64,000 nucleotides of DNA from Gammaproteobacteria bacterium (GCA_036381015.1 DASVDR010000011.1:87257-151256), one strand, 5' to 3'. Positions 1-9,051 are shown, counted from the stretch's first letter. The notes: generated by a model not told the origin, from the letters alone. Program-made: numbers and translations.

Positions 1-1527
1 GTTCAGGATCTGATCGGCCTGACGCGCGCGCTGACGCACGCCGGCGACCGCATCGCGTGGCTCGGCGTGCTGCACGCGCCGTGGTGCGGCATCGGCTGGC
101 GCGACCTCGAGGCACTCTGCGGCGCGGAGCGCGACCGCACGGTTTGGGAGCTGCTCCACGATCACGCGGCGCTCGCGCGCGTCGGCGAGGACGCGCGCGT
201 GCGCCTCGAATGGATCAAGGCGCGCTTCGCGGAGGCTTTCGAGCGGCGGGACGCGAGTCCCTTCGCCGACTGGATCGAACGAACGTGGATCGCGCTCGAC
301 GGCCCCGCTTGCCTCGATTCGGAGGACGACCGCGAGCGCGCGCAAGTCTTCTTCGCGACGCTCGCGCGGCTGTCCCGCCGCGGCGATCTCGACGATCCCG
401 CGGCGCTGGAGGAAGCGTTCCGCACGCCGCTTCCGTACTCGTCGGCTCCGGAGGGCGGCATCGAGATCATGACGATCCACCGCGCGAAGGGGCTCGAGTT
501 CGACACCGTCGTGCTGCTCGGTCTCGGTCGCGAGCCGCGTCGTGACGAGGCGAAGGCGCTCTACTGGATGCAGCGCGTCGCGAACGACGGCAGCGAGGAC
601 CTGATCATCGCGCCGCTGAATCGCCCGGGAGCCGAGGACGCGTTGACCGCGACGATCCGCCGCGCAGACGACGCGCGCGAGCAGGCCGAGAGGACGCGGC
701 TGCTCTACGTGGCGGCAACGCGCGCGAAGAAGCGGTTGCACCTCGTCGGCCGGATCGCCGCGCTCGCGGACGCGCCGCCCGAGCGCAGCCTTCTGGTGCC
801 GCTTTGGCCCGCAGTGGCGGAGCGGTTCGGACCGAAGGCGGAGGCGCCTCCGGCGAGCGCCGAGGAGCCGGAGGCAGTGCAGCCGGTGCTGCGCCGCCTC
901 GCCGACGGCTTCGATGCAGGCAACGGCCGTACCCGCGCCGACGCCGAGCCGCCGCCCCCGGCCGCGGGTCGGCCGCGGTTCGAGTGGGCCGGGCTGCCCG
1001 CCGTGCAGATCGGCACCGTCGTGCACCGGTGGCTGCATCGCGTGGCCGCGGCAGGGCTCGATGCTTTCGACGCCGCCGCGATTCGCGCGTCGACGCGCAC
1101 CTTCCGCCGCGAGCTCGAGGTGCTCGGCCTCGAAAGCGACGAGGCGTCGGCCGGCGCCGACGCGGTCGCCCGAGCGCTCGCATTCACGCTGACCGACGAC
1201 CGCGGGCGTTGGATCCTCGGTCCCCGTGCAGAGGCACGCTCGGAGCTCGCGCTCACCGTGCGCAACGGCGTCTTCCTCGAGCACGTGCGTCTCGATCGCA
1301 CCTTCGTGGAGGAGGGCACGCGTTGGATCATCGACTTCAAGACGGGCTCGCACGAAGGCGCGGACGTCGACGCGTTTCTCGACGCCGAGGTGGAGCGGTG
1401 GCGCGCGCAGCTCGAGCGCTACGCCGCGGCGATCGCCGAGATCGATCCGCGGCCGATCACTGCCGGGCTTTATTTTCCGATGCTGCGGGCGTTCCGCTGC
1501 TGGCCGGCGGGCGGAGCGAGCCGGTGA
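1..1527 (+). CDS. UvrD/AddA-like helicase-nuclease, C-terminal part (5' truncated by window)
   Basis: The reading frame is open from base 1, so only the last 508 residues are present. Helicase motif V (MTIHRAKGLEFD) and motif VI (LLYVAATRAKKRLHLVG) identify a superfamily 1A helicase of the UvrD/RecB/AddA kind. The C-terminal third contains a RecB-type PD-(D/E)XK nuclease signature (WIIDFKTGSHEG). The product probably processes double-strand DNA ends for recombinational repair, together with an AddB-like partner that would lie upstream of the window. Its last 71 bp overlap the convergent gspN 3' end. Confidence 0.9.
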   Translation, partial: VQDLIGLTRALTHAGDRIAWLGVLHAPWCGIGWRDLEALCGAERDRTVWELLHDHAALARVGEDARVRLEWIKARFAEAFERRDASPFADWIERTWIALDGPACLDSEDDRERAQVFFATLARLSRRGDLDDPAALEEAFRTPLPYSSAPEGGIEIMTIHRAKGLEFDTVVLLGLGREPRRDEAKALYWMQRVANDGSEDLIIAPLNRPGAEDALTATIRRADDAREQAERTRLLYVAATRAKKRLHLVGRIAALADAPPERSLLVPLWPAVAERFGPKAEAPPASAEEPEAVQPVLRRLADGFDAGNGRTRADAEPPPPAAGRPRFEWAGLPAVQIGTVVHRWLHRVAAAGLDAFDAAAIRASTRTFRRELEVLGLESDEASAGADAVARALAFTLTDDRGRWILGPRAEARSELALTVRNGVFLEHVRLDRTFVEEGTRWIIDFKTGSHEGADVDAFLDAEVERWRAQLERYAAAIAEIDPRPITAGLYFPMLRAFRCWPAGGASR

Positions 1528-2269
1528 GCTCGAACGGCCGCTTTCCGCCGGCTTCGGGCGGCCCGGTCATCAGCTCGAGCCCCTGCACGAGCTCGGGCGG
1601 CGCGCCGGCGCGAGCCGCGACGAGCCCCGCGAGGCGGTAACCGCCGTCGGGCTCGAGCGCGAGCGTGCCGGTGACCTCGAGCGGACCGCCGGTGTCGCGA
1701 AGCTCGCCGAGAATACCGGGATCGGGCGTCTCCGCGAACGTGAGCTCATAACCGCCGAGCGGAATCAGCCCGGGATGTCGGACGGGTAGAAGCGGCGGCA
1801 CCGCGAGCTCCGCGACTTGCGCCTCGCCGACGAGCTCGACGGGCCAGCCGTCACGAATCTCGGCACGCTCGAGCGAGATGCGGAGCTGCCCTTCGACGCC
1901 GGCGAGCGGGACGAGCGGCGAGAGTGCCGCGACGCTGATGCCCGCCCGCACGTTGCGCAGCACCGCCGTGCGCGGCGTCACCCGCACGTCGCCTTGGATG
2001 ACGCCGTCGGCGAGCCTCGCCTCGACGTGCGCGGCCACGCGGCCCGTGAGCAGCGGAAGCGCGTCGACTTGCCAGCTGACGTCGCGCAGCGGCAGACCGA
2101 CGACCGACCCGACGGCGGCGCCGCCGGACCAGACGGTGCCCTCGACGCCGGCGAGCCGGACGGTCTCCGGCGCGAACAGCCGATAGGCAGTCGCGGCTGG
2201 AAACGTCGAGAGCGCGAACGCGACATACGCGCCGATGCCGAGCGCAAGCCAGGCGTACTTGCTCGGCAT
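1457..2269 (-). CDS. gspN: Type II secretion system protein N (GspN)
   Basis: 270 residues with one N-terminal membrane anchor (about residues 7-28), followed by a periplasmic GspN-type domain with repeated beta-strand segments (TVRLAGVEGTVWSG, ADGVIQGDVRV). GspN is an accessory inner-membrane subunit of the T2SS. It is the last gene of gspGHIJKLMN and starts 3 bp after the gspM stop. Assignment rests on position plus the characteristic VRLAGVEGTVWSG opening. Its 3' end overlaps the convergent helicase gene. Confidence 0.85.
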   Translation of the reverse strand: MPSKYAWLALGIGAYVAFALSTFPAATAYRLFAPETVRLAGVEGTVWSGGAAVGSVVGLPLRDVSWQVDALPLLTGRVAAHVEARLADGVIQGDVRVTPRTAVLRNVRAGISVAALSPLVPLAGVEGQLRISLERAEIRDGWPVELVGEAQVAELAVPPLLPVRHPGLIPLGGYELTFAETPDPGILGELRDTGGPLEVTGTLALEPDGGYRLAGLVAARAGAPPELVQGLELMTGPPEAGGKRPFELTGSLRPPASSGTPAASENKARQ

Positions 2270-2272
2270 CGA

Positions 2273-2743
2273 TCAGGACCGCCGCAAGAAAATTTGGCCG
2301 TTGACGAGCCCGGGCCCGCTGCCGCTCGTGACCGAGGCCGCTTCGACCCCGATGCCGTGCTCGGTTTGCAGCGCCACGAGCCAGCTCACGAGCGCATCGA
2401 AGGAGGCGTTCTCGAACGTCACGTCGATCCTGTCGGGCCCGTCCGGACGCCTGCGGGTAAGGGCCTCGGCGACCCCGTGAGCTTGCGCGGTGCTGTCGAC
2501 GAGCACGACCAGCGACTGCCCCGGCGCGCTCCGCGCCGGGCGCGCAGTGTCGGGCACGGCGGCAGCCTGCTGAAGGTCGATCAGCAGGCGGTTCTTCTCT
2601 TCGACGCTCTCCCGAAGCTCGGCCGTGCCCGCCGCGAGCGGCCTCCAGATGAAGCCGAACAGGACGATCACGCCGGCCACGGCGGCGCCGACGGCGAGGA
2701 TCACGCGCTCGCGCGGCTCGCGGCTCAGGAACCACTCCTTCAT
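2273..2743 (-). CDS. gspM: Type II secretion system protein M (GspM)
   Basis: 156 residues. A short cytoplasmic N-terminus (MKEWFLSREPRER) precedes one membrane helix (about 14-32) and a periplasmic ferredoxin-like domain, the standard GspM plan. GspM pairs with GspL in the inner-membrane platform that couples the secretion ATPase to the pseudopilus. The ATG overlaps the gspL stop by 4 bp, which implies translational coupling and fixes the start. Confidence 0.88.
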   Translation of the reverse strand: MKEWFLSREPRERVILAVGAAVAGVIVLFGFIWRPLAAGTAELRESVEEKNRLLIDLQQAAAVPDTARPARSAPGQSLVVLVDSTAQAHGVAEALTRRRPDGPDRIDVTFENASFDALVSWLVALQTEHGIGVEAASVTSGSGPGLVNGQIFLRRS

Positions 2744-3963
2744 CGCTCGGCCCCGATCAGCTGCACGCGGCCCTCGACGGCGCTCTCCGCGGAATTGGCG
2801 GACTGGATTCGCACGGCGAACTGCTCCGAGCGCTCGACGGCCTGTGCGAACGCGTCGAGCGCGGGAACGTCGGGCACCGTGAGCTGAAGGTCGAGCACGT
2901 CGTTGCGCCAGCTCAGCGCTTCGAGCCGGCTGTCCTCGACGCGCGCCTCGGCGATGACGGCGAGCGCGCTCAGGAATCCGTCGTCCGGGCCCTGCAGCAG
3001 ACCGCGGCCGCCAAGGCGGCTGCGGACGGCCGCGCGGCACGCATCGAGGGCCGGCGCGCCCATGTCCCGCCGGCAGCTCTCGGTCAACAGGTCGGTCAGC
3101 GCGCGATCCTGACGCACGAGGGAAAGGTACTCGACGCCCTGAGCCAGCACACCGAGCACGAGCACCGCCGCTGCGAGCCCCGCAGCGACGCGCCACGGCT
3201 TCAGCAGCACGCCGATGCTCGACTTCGGCGCGTACGGCCCTTGCAGCAGGTTCACGCCCGGGCGGCTCGTGATCGTCGCCGCGAGGTGGTAGAGGGCGCC
3301 GTCCGCCATCAGCTTCACCTGACAGTTCGGAATGCGCTCGGAGAGCGCGCGCAGCGCTTCCTCCTGGCGTGCGCTCGCCGCCTCGTCGACGTAGACGAGC
3401 GCATGCCGCAGCTCGGACGAGCCGTCGACGATGTCGGGAACCTCCTCGAGAGCGACGCCCTCGAGCACGAACGGCGGCCGCCCCGGCGCTCTGCCGTAGA
3501 CCAGGTCGCCCGCGACGACGACGGTCAGCGTGGACGGCGTGTCCGGCACACCGTCCGCGTCGGAGTACACCGCGCTCGGCGTGATCCCGCTCTCCGCGAG
3601 CGCGCCGAGCCATGCCTCGAGCCGCTCGCGGCCGACGACGGCGACCGTCACGGCGCCCGATTCGAGCCGCGGACCTACTGCGAAGAAGAGGTCGTCGACA
3701 TCCTCCGCGAGCGCGTCCTCGAGCGAGTAGGGCAGCATCTTCCTGAGCCGCGACGCGCTCGCCTTCGGGAGCGTGGCCTCCGTGGAGATGACGTCGACGG
3801 CGGGCACGAGCACGATCACGCGCCGTCCGGCCGCAACGCCGGCGGCGTCGGCGAGGGGGCCCACGGCCGCCCGGCTCACGACGCGCCCGCTATCGTCGAA
3901 AACGGCCCACTCGGCCGTCGCCGGATCCGCGTGCAGACGAATGACGAGATGCTCCACGCTCAC
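2740..3963 (-). CDS. gspL: Type II secretion system protein L (GspL)
   Basis: 407 residues with the usual GspL layout: a cytoplasmic actin-like N-terminal domain (about 1-245, including KMLPYSLEDALAEDVDDL), one membrane helix (about 256-275) and a periplasmic ferredoxin-like domain. GspL recruits the GspE ATPase to the inner membrane and binds GspM. It overlaps gspK and gspM by 4 bp at either end. gspC, D, E and F are not in this window, so they must be encoded elsewhere. Confidence 0.9.
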   Translation of the reverse strand: MSVEHLVIRLHADPATAEWAVFDDSGRVVSRAAVGPLADAAGVAAGRRVIVLVPAVDVISTEATLPKASASRLRKMLPYSLEDALAEDVDDLFFAVGPRLESGAVTVAVVGRERLEAWLGALAESGITPSAVYSDADGVPDTPSTLTVVVAGDLVYGRAPGRPPFVLEGVALEEVPDIVDGSSELRHALVYVDEAASARQEEALRALSERIPNCQVKLMADGALYHLAATITSRPGVNLLQGPYAPKSSIGVLLKPWRVAAGLAAAVLVLGVLAQGVEYLSLVRQDRALTDLLTESCRRDMGAPALDACRAAVRSRLGGRGLLQGPDDGFLSALAVIAEARVEDSRLEALSWRNDVLDLQLTVPDVPALDAFAQAVERSEQFAVRIQSANSAESAVEGRVQLIGAER

Positions 3964-4889
3964 TCGACTCCCCCGAGGGTGCGGAACAGCGCGCGCGTGA
4001 CCCCGCTCGGATCGCGCTGCAGCACCGACCGCAACGTGACCTGCGTCGTACCAAGCACGACCGTCGCCGTCAACAGGAAATGGTCGGTGACGCCGTCGAT
4101 ACGCTCCAGCATCTCCGGCTCCACGAGCCCGGAGAACGCCGCATCGATGTCCGCGAAGCCCGTATCGCCGCGCTGCTCGATCAGCGCCGCCGCCTGCGAC
4201 AGATCGATCATATCGGACAGCGACGCGAGCACGACGTCGGATGCGGTGTTCACGTTGATCTTGGTGCCGGCCGGCAGCGCGGTGACGTACGGCGCGAGGC
4301 GCTCGTACGCGTCGCGGTCGAAGCCGTTGACCGCCATCAGCTCCGTCGGCGTCGTGACCATCGCGTTCGCGGTTCGGTACTGCGGGTTCGTGTCGGCGTA
4401 CGCCTCATCCTCGCCGCCGTTCGGGAAATGCGGCTCCGCGTCGGGGTCGAGCCAGTCGACGACCGCGCCCGCGAGGGCGGGATCGAGCTCGACGAGCTCG
4501 AGCAGACGCTCGAATTGCGCGACGGCGATCTCGTCCGGCGTGCCGTCCGCGGCGATCAGGTTGTTCAGATTGAAGCGGCCTTGAAGGTCCTCGAGGCGTC
4601 CTGCGATCGCGCCCCCCTCGACCGGCAGCGGCGCGAGCTCGAGCGCCCAATCCTCGCCGAGATTGTCGCTGTCCGGCGAGTCGACGAGGTCCTGCCGCAG
4701 AATGTCCGCGGCCCAGGCCTCGGCGCCCTGCACGTACATCAATCCCTGGTCCGCGCCGAGCGCGGCCGTCGTACGCCGCAGGTCGAGCGTCGCTTCCCAC
4801 ATCAAGTTCACGGCGAGCACGGTACCGATCGTGACGACGAGCATCGCGGTGAGCACGGCGATCCCGCGCTGGCGGTCGCGCGGGCTCAT
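3960..4889 (-). CDS. gspK: Type II secretion minor pseudopilin GspK
   Basis: 309 residues. The start MSPRDRQRG is chosen because it gives a short prepilin leader ending in Gly before the hydrophobic segment IAVLTAMLVVTIG, and because this ATG overlaps the gspJ stop by 4 bp. As is typical for GspK, the position-5 Glu of other pseudopilins is missing (IAVLT). The large alpha domain includes GRFNLNNLI and KINVNTASDVVL, both family hallmarks. GspK caps the pseudopilus tip with GspI and GspJ. Confidence 0.92.
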   Translation of the reverse strand: MSPRDRQRGIAVLTAMLVVTIGTVLAVNLMWEATLDLRRTTAALGADQGLMYVQGAEAWAADILRQDLVDSPDSDNLGEDWALELAPLPVEGGAIAGRLEDLQGRFNLNNLIAADGTPDEIAVAQFERLLELVELDPALAGAVVDWLDPDAEPHFPNGGEDEAYADTNPQYRTANAMVTTPTELMAVNGFDRDAYERLAPYVTALPAGTKINVNTASDVVLASLSDMIDLSQAAALIEQRGDTGFADIDAAFSGLVEPEMLERIDGVTDHFLLTATVVLGTTQVTLRSVLQRDPSGVTRALFRTLGGVE

Positions 4890-5494
4890 CCGCTCGTCTC
4901 CACGAGACGCCATATGCGGCCGAAGTCCTCGAGCTCGACCGCGAGCTCGATCGCCCGCGGCCGCATCACGAGCGCCTGCGGCCCCTGAACCTCGAGCGGC
5001 GGCCATTCGAGATGCCACGTGCCGCCGGCGTCGAGAAAGCGGACCTCGACGTTCTCGACGCCGGTCAAGAGCTCGTCGCGGATCGGCGGCGTCGCAAGCG
5101 TGCGGTCCATCACGGGCCAATGGAAGCGGACGAGCTTGTCCTCCTCGAAATCGTAGGCGACCCGCAGCACCGTGCCCCGGCGGAAGCCCGCAGGGTTCGA
5201 CCATCCGCCGCGGCTGAACTCGAGAGCGAAAAGGGAGTTGGGGTTCGCGAGGACGGCCGGGCTGTAGCCCGCAGCCAGCTCGTCGCGCGTGGGTCGGGGC
5301 TGAATCTGTGCGAGATCCTGAGCGACGATGCGCATCGCGAACTGCACCTCGCGCCAGCGCTCGGCGCGCTCGTGAGCGATCTCGCGCTGCCGGATCACGG
5401 TATTCAGCCCGCCGAGCGCCATGACGCCGATGATCGCGAGGATGGTCATCGCGACGAGCAGCTCGATCAGCGTGAACCCGCCGGCCTTCCTCAT
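4886..5494 (-). CDS. gspJ: Type II secretion minor pseudopilin GspJ
   Basis: 202 residues starting MRKAGGFTLIELLVAMTI, a type IV prepilin-like leader cut between Gly and Phe with Glu at mature position 5. The rest is the beta-rich GspJ domain (FALEFSRGGWSNP, LLTGVENVEVRFLD). It is a minor pseudopilin of the tip complex. The ATG overlaps the gspI stop by 4 bp, and the gene's own stop overlaps the gspK start. Confidence 0.92.
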   Translation of the reverse strand: MRKAGGFTLIELLVAMTILAIIGVMALGGLNTVIRQREIAHERAERWREVQFAMRIVAQDLAQIQPRPTRDELAAGYSPAVLANPNSLFALEFSRGGWSNPAGFRRGTVLRVAYDFEEDKLVRFHWPVMDRTLATPPIRDELLTGVENVEVRFLDAGGTWHLEWPPLEVQGPQALVMRPRAIELAVELEDFGRIWRLVETSG

Positions 5495-5934
5495 CCTCCA
5501 GCCTCCACCGCGGGCGGCAGCCAGCTCGCGGGCACGAAGCCGCGGGGCGGCGGCGGCTCGACCAGTCCCATGACCTCGTGCACGACGTCGTCCGGCGACT
5601 CCGAGAACGACACGGCGACTTCGACGCGCCGCAAGTTCGGCACTTGCGTCTCGAAGATCTCGGTGCGGAGGTGCCACATCCGGCCGGCGAACTCGAGCTC
5701 CTCCTCCTGCTCGCCGATCTCGGGCCAGCCGTTCTGCACGCTGAGCTCGGTGATCTTGTTCGTCGCGATCCAGCTCGCGAGCGTCTTCTCCTCGATGCGC
5801 GCGGCCCCGACGGCGTAGCGGCCGAGCTGGGTGTTCACGGCCATCATGCCGAGCGCGACGATCACGAGCGCGACCATCACCTCGAGCAGCGTGAAGCCCG
5901 CGCTCGAAGCGCGCTCAAGGCGAGTCGAAGCCAT
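5491..5934 (-). CDS. gspI: Type II secretion minor pseudopilin GspI
   Basis: 147 residues with prepilin motif SAGFTLLEVMVALVIVALG after a 13-residue leader. The segment TLASWIATNKITEL and a short C-terminal beta domain are typical of GspI, which nucleates the minor pseudopilin tip with GspJ and GspK. The gene overlaps the end of gspH by 20 bp and the gspJ start by 4 bp. Confidence 0.92.
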   Translation of the reverse strand: MASTRLERASSAGFTLLEVMVALVIVALGMMAVNTQLGRYAVGAARIEEKTLASWIATNKITELSVQNGWPEIGEQEEELEFAGRMWHLRTEIFETQVPNLRRVEVAVSFSESPDDVVHEVMGLVEPPPPRGFVPASWLPPAVEAGG

Positions 5935-6580
5935 CCTTCGATACCGTGAAGGTGCCGTCGAAGTCCGCGGTCATCGTGAAGCGGCCCCCGGCCGGATCCC
6001 GATAGAACGCCGCCGTGAAAGGCGTGATCTCGCCGCTCGCGAGAATCATCACCTGCGGCTGCGGGCCCTCGTCCTCCGCGTCGCTGTCGTCGCCCGAGTC
6101 GTCGCCACTCGAGTCGTCGCGGGTCGACATGCTGCTCGACATCGGCTCGAGCACGAGGTCGCGATCCTCGATCTCGAGATCCACCTGCAACGGCTCCGGA
6201 AGCTCGTGATGGACGAGGAGATTGTCGCCGGGCGGCTCCACCCAACGCCGCTGCTCATAGTCGTACGTATAGAAGCGGTAACCGTCCTCGGCGAAAAGAA
6301 CGCCGAAGTCGCGCGACTGCATCACCGCTTCTTCACGGACGAGGCTCAGCAAGCTTTGAAGCCTCGTGACCTCGCGCTCGAGGCCGCGCTCGTCGTCGAC
6401 CAGATCCATCGAGAGGACCGCCGCACCGGCGAAGAGGCCGATGATCGTGACGACGACGAGCAGCTCGAGCAGCGTGAAGCCGCGGCTCGAGCGCGGGCGA
6501 GCGAGGAGCGCACGGCGGCGGCGCCGGCGTTCCCGCGCGGCGTCAGTCGAGATCCCAGTTGCCGATGTCGGCGTCGACAC
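5915..6580 (-). CDS. gspH: Type II secretion minor pseudopilin GspH
   Basis: 221 residues, longer than a usual GspH (about 150-190). A 34-residue Arg-rich leader ends in SRG before FTLLELLVVVTIIG. The domain segments SLLSLVREEAVMQSRDFGV and YRFYTYD match GspH. About residues 150-175 form an unusual Asp/Ser-rich stretch (SSGDDSGDDSDAEDEG). No other in-frame ATG precedes the leader, so the start gives a 38-bp overlap with gspG. Confidence 0.88.
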   Translation of the reverse strand: MSTPTSATGISTDAARERRRRRRALLARPRSSRGFTLLELLVVVTIIGLFAGAAVLSMDLVDDERGLEREVTRLQSLLSLVREEAVMQSRDFGVLFAEDGYRFYTYDYEQRRWVEPPGDNLLVHHELPEPLQVDLEIEDRDLVLEPMSSSMSTRDDSSGDDSGDDSDAEDEGPQPQVMILASGEITPFTAAFYRDPAGGRFTMTADFDGTFTVSKDGFDSP

Positions 6581-6989
6581 CTTCGCCGCCCTGCTCGCCG
6601 TCCGCGCCGTACGAGAACACGTCGAACTCGCCGCGCTGCCCGGGATTCAGGTACTGGTATTCGTTGTTCCACGGGTCGATCGGCAGCCGCGGCAGGTACC
6701 CACCGGGGTTCCAGTTCGGCGCGACGGCCTCGCCGGGGTTGGTGACGAGCGCCTCGAGCCCGTCCTCGGTGCTCGGGTAACGGAAGTTGTCGAGGCGATA
6801 GAGATTCAACGCGGTTTCGATCGCGCGAATGTCCTGCTTCGCGCGATTCACGGCGGCGGTGTCGATCCGGCCGAGCAGCCGCGGGGCCACCATCGCGGCG
6901 AGCAGCCCGATGATGACGACGACGACCATGATCTCGATCAGCGTGAAACCTCGCTGGGTCCGGATCGCCGTTGCTCTGATTGCTCGCAT
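6543..6989 (-). CDS. gspG: Type II secretion major pseudopilin GspG
   Basis: 148 residues from the chosen start MRAIRATAIRTQRG, cut before FTLIEIMVVVVIIGLLAAMV. An ATG 48 bp further upstream would give an unusually long leader. The family C-terminus is present: YPSTEDGLEALV, a cis-Pro loop PIDPWNNEYQY, and Asp residues of the calcium site near GADGEQGGEG. GspG is the main subunit of the pseudopilus and the first gene of the operon here. It faces the rhombosortase gene across about 160 bp that must hold both promoters. Confidence 0.95.
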   Translation of the reverse strand: MRAIRATAIRTQRGFTLIEIMVVVVIIGLLAAMVAPRLLGRIDTAAVNRAKQDIRAIETALNLYRLDNFRYPSTEDGLEALVTNPGEAVAPNWNPGGYLPRLPIDPWNNEYQYLNPGQRGEFDVFSYGADGEQGGEGVDADIGNWDLD

Positions 6990-7150
6990 ACTCTTACCTA
7001 TTGCATGCTGGGACGCGCCGGAAGGCGCAGGCGGCACGCGCGTACCTCATACCTGCTCATACGCGCAGCGCGGCGCGGCGTCACGGGGAGCGGCTCCGGG
7101 GCCACCGGCCTGCGCAGGCGCAAGATAACACAACCCTAACAGGGGGAGTC

Positions 7151-7777
7151 GTGAACAGCGGCCATGTAGCGGCGGGCACGATCCCGTCGATTCGACAACG
7201 CGCGGCGCGATGGGTGCCCGTGCTCGTCCTGGCCGCGGCAGTGCTCGCGCTCGGCTTCGGCGGGGACGCGGCACGCGAAGCGCTGCGCTACGAGCGCGAG
7301 GCGCTCCAGGCCGGCGAGGTCTGGCGGCTGCTCACGGGCCACCTCGTGCACCTCGGCTGGGGGCACGTCGTGATGAACCTCGCGGCGCTCTTCCTGATCG
7401 CGTCGCTCATCGACGACGCTTTCGCAACCGCCGACTGGATCGGGGCATTCGCCGCGTCCGCGCTCGCGATCGACGGCGGGCTCTATTTTTTCGCTCCCGA
7501 GATCGACTGGTACGTCGGGCTTTCGGGCGTGCTCCACGGGCTCGTCGCGGCCGGCGCCGTGGCGCTGCTGCGCAGCTTTCCGCTGCTCGCCTGGCTTCTC
7601 GGCGCAGGTCTCGCCGTCAAGCTCGCGTATGAGCAGCGCTTCGGGCCGATTCCGCTTTCGGTGGAGACGTCCGGCGGCGCCGTGATCGTCGCCGCGCATC
7701 TCTACGGCGCAATAGGGGGGTTCGCGTTTGCGCTGCTTCGCCGCGCGGTTCCCGCCCGCAAAGCCGCCTCGCTATAA
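7151..7777 (+). CDS. rrtA: Rhombosortase (rhomboid-family intramembrane serine protease)
   Basis: 208 residues. The start is a GTG with a strong ribosome binding site (AGGGGGAG) just upstream. Five to six hydrophobic helices carry LTGHLVHLGWGHVVMNLAAL, the catalytic Ser motif GLSGVLHG (Ser about 125) and a catalytic His in AAHLYGAIGG (about 183). This layout fits rhombosortase, the small rhomboid subfamily that processes GlyGly-CTERM proteins exported by the T2SS. Divergent placement from gspG supports this. I saw no GlyGly-CTERM substrate in the window. A generic rhomboid protease is the alternative. Confidence 0.8.
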   Translation: MNSGHVAAGTIPSIRQRAARWVPVLVLAAAVLALGFGGDAAREALRYEREALQAGEVWRLLTGHLVHLGWGHVVMNLAALFLIASLIDDAFATADWIGAFAASALAIDGGLYFFAPEIDWYVGLSGVLHGLVAAGAVALLRSFPLLAWLLGAGLAVKLAYEQRFGPIPLSVETSGGAVIVAAHLYGAIGGFAFALLRRAVPARKAASL

Positions 7778-7807
7778 TCGCGCCCGTTCCGACACGCGAG
7801 ATTCTCC

Positions 7808-8581
7808 ATGGACCCATCGACGTCGTCGCATCCCTTGCCCGGGATCGCCGGCCGCATCGCGCTCGTCACCGGCGCATCGCGCGGCATCGGCAGCGCGATC
7901 GCGGAAGCACTGGCCCGGCAGGGCGCCGTCGTCATCGGCACGGCCACGAGCGAAGCGGGCGCCGAGGGCATCGGCGCCCGGCTTCGCGACATCGGTGCCG
8001 CAGGCCGCGGCGTCGTGATGCGCGTCGACGACCCGAAGTCGGTCGACGAAGCCGTGAACGACATCGCATCGAGAGAGGGCGCGCCGACGATCCTCGTGAA
8101 CAACGCGGGAATCACACGCGACAACCTTCTGATGCGGATGAAGCCGGAGGAGTGGGACGAGGTGCTTTCCACGAACCTCGGCTCGCTGTACCGGCTCTGC
8201 AAGGCCTGCGTTCGGGGGATGATGAAGGCGCGGCAGGGCGCGATCGTCAACATCGCGTCCGTCGTCGGCCTCTCGGGCAACCCGGGTCAGACGAACTACG
8301 CCGCGGCGAAGGCCGGGATGATCGGCTTCTCGAAGTCGCTCGCACGGGAGCTAGCGTCGCGAAACATCAGGGTGAACGTCGTCGCTCCCGGCTTCATCCA
8401 AAGCGACATGACGCGCGCGCTCGATGAGACGCAGGTCGAAGCCCTGCGCGCGCAGATCCCGTCCGGGCGCCTCGGCACGCCCGACGACGTCGCCGCCGCG
8501 GTCGTCTTCCTCGCGTCCGATGCGGCCGCTTACATCACCGGCGAAACGTTGAACGTGAACGGCGGGCTGTACATGCAGTAG
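7808..8581 (+). CDS. fabG: 3-oxoacyl-[acyl-carrier-protein] reductase FabG
   Basis: 257 residues of the short-chain dehydrogenase family. It has the NADPH-binding TGASRGIGSAIA, the NNAG motif, and a Ser-Tyr-Lys active site in NIASVVGLSG and NYAAAKAG. It reduces 3-oxoacyl-ACP in type II fatty acid synthesis. It is followed by acpP and fabF, the standard order. The N-terminus is about ten residues longer than in E. coli FabG. Confidence 0.95.
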   Translation: MDPSTSSHPLPGIAGRIALVTGASRGIGSAIAEALARQGAVVIGTATSEAGAEGIGARLRDIGAAGRGVVMRVDDPKSVDEAVNDIASREGAPTILVNNAGITRDNLLMRMKPEEWDEVLSTNLGSLYRLCKACVRGMMKARQGAIVNIASVVGLSGNPGQTNYAAAKAGMIGFSKSLARELASRNIRVNVVAPGFIQSDMTRALDETQVEALRAQIPSGRLGTPDDVAAAVVFLASDAAAYITGETLNVNGGLYMQ

Positions 8582-8753
8582 CCTTGCGGCGTCCCGTCAA
8601 GCCATTGATCCGGCGAAGATAACGAAGCCGCCGTACGGCCCGCGGGACGGGCAACCGGCGTTGTAGAATGGCCCGGGTGATTCCAATACAATACGCGCCA
8701 CGCCGGCCGGACCAATTGGTTCGGCCTGTCAATTAATGAGGGGTATCAGAGAC

Positions 8754-8996
8754 ATGAGCAGCGTCGAAGATCAGGTTCGGGGGATCATTGCCGAGCAGCT
8801 GGGGGTGAAGGCCGACGAAATCAGGAACGATGCCTCCTTCGTCGACGATCTGGGTGCCGACTCGCTGGATACCGTGGAGCTCGTGATGGCGTTGGAGGAG
8901 GAGTTCGAGACCGAGATTCCGGACGAGGAGGCCGAGAAGATCACCACGGTTCAGCAAGCCATCGACTACATTCTCGCAAAGAAGAACGAATCCTGA
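8754..8996 (+). CDS. acpP: Acyl carrier protein
   Basis: 80 residues, acidic, with the phosphopantetheine attachment Ser37 in [12 protein letters not shown]. The ATG at 8754 is chosen over one 18 bp upstream because it gives the normal ACP N-terminus (MSSVEDQV) and is preceded by GAGGGGTATC acting as a ribosome binding site. ACP carries growing acyl chains for FabG and FabF, encoded on either side. The 172-bp gap after fabG probably holds its own promoter, consistent with the high demand for ACP. Confidence 0.96.
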   Translation: MSSVEDQVRGIIAEQLGVKADEIRNDASFVDDLGADSLDTVELVMALEEEFETEIPDEEAEKITTVQQAIDYILAKKNES

Positions 8997-9051
8997 GCCC
9001 ATCCACGACGCTGTCTGTCCTTCATCCCCGCACCCGAACCGAGAATCACGC

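Noticed and set aside
1817-2887. Plus-strand frame opposite gspN and gspM
   Set aside because: Composition is a mirror of the gsp genes, which have clear motifs on the minus strand.
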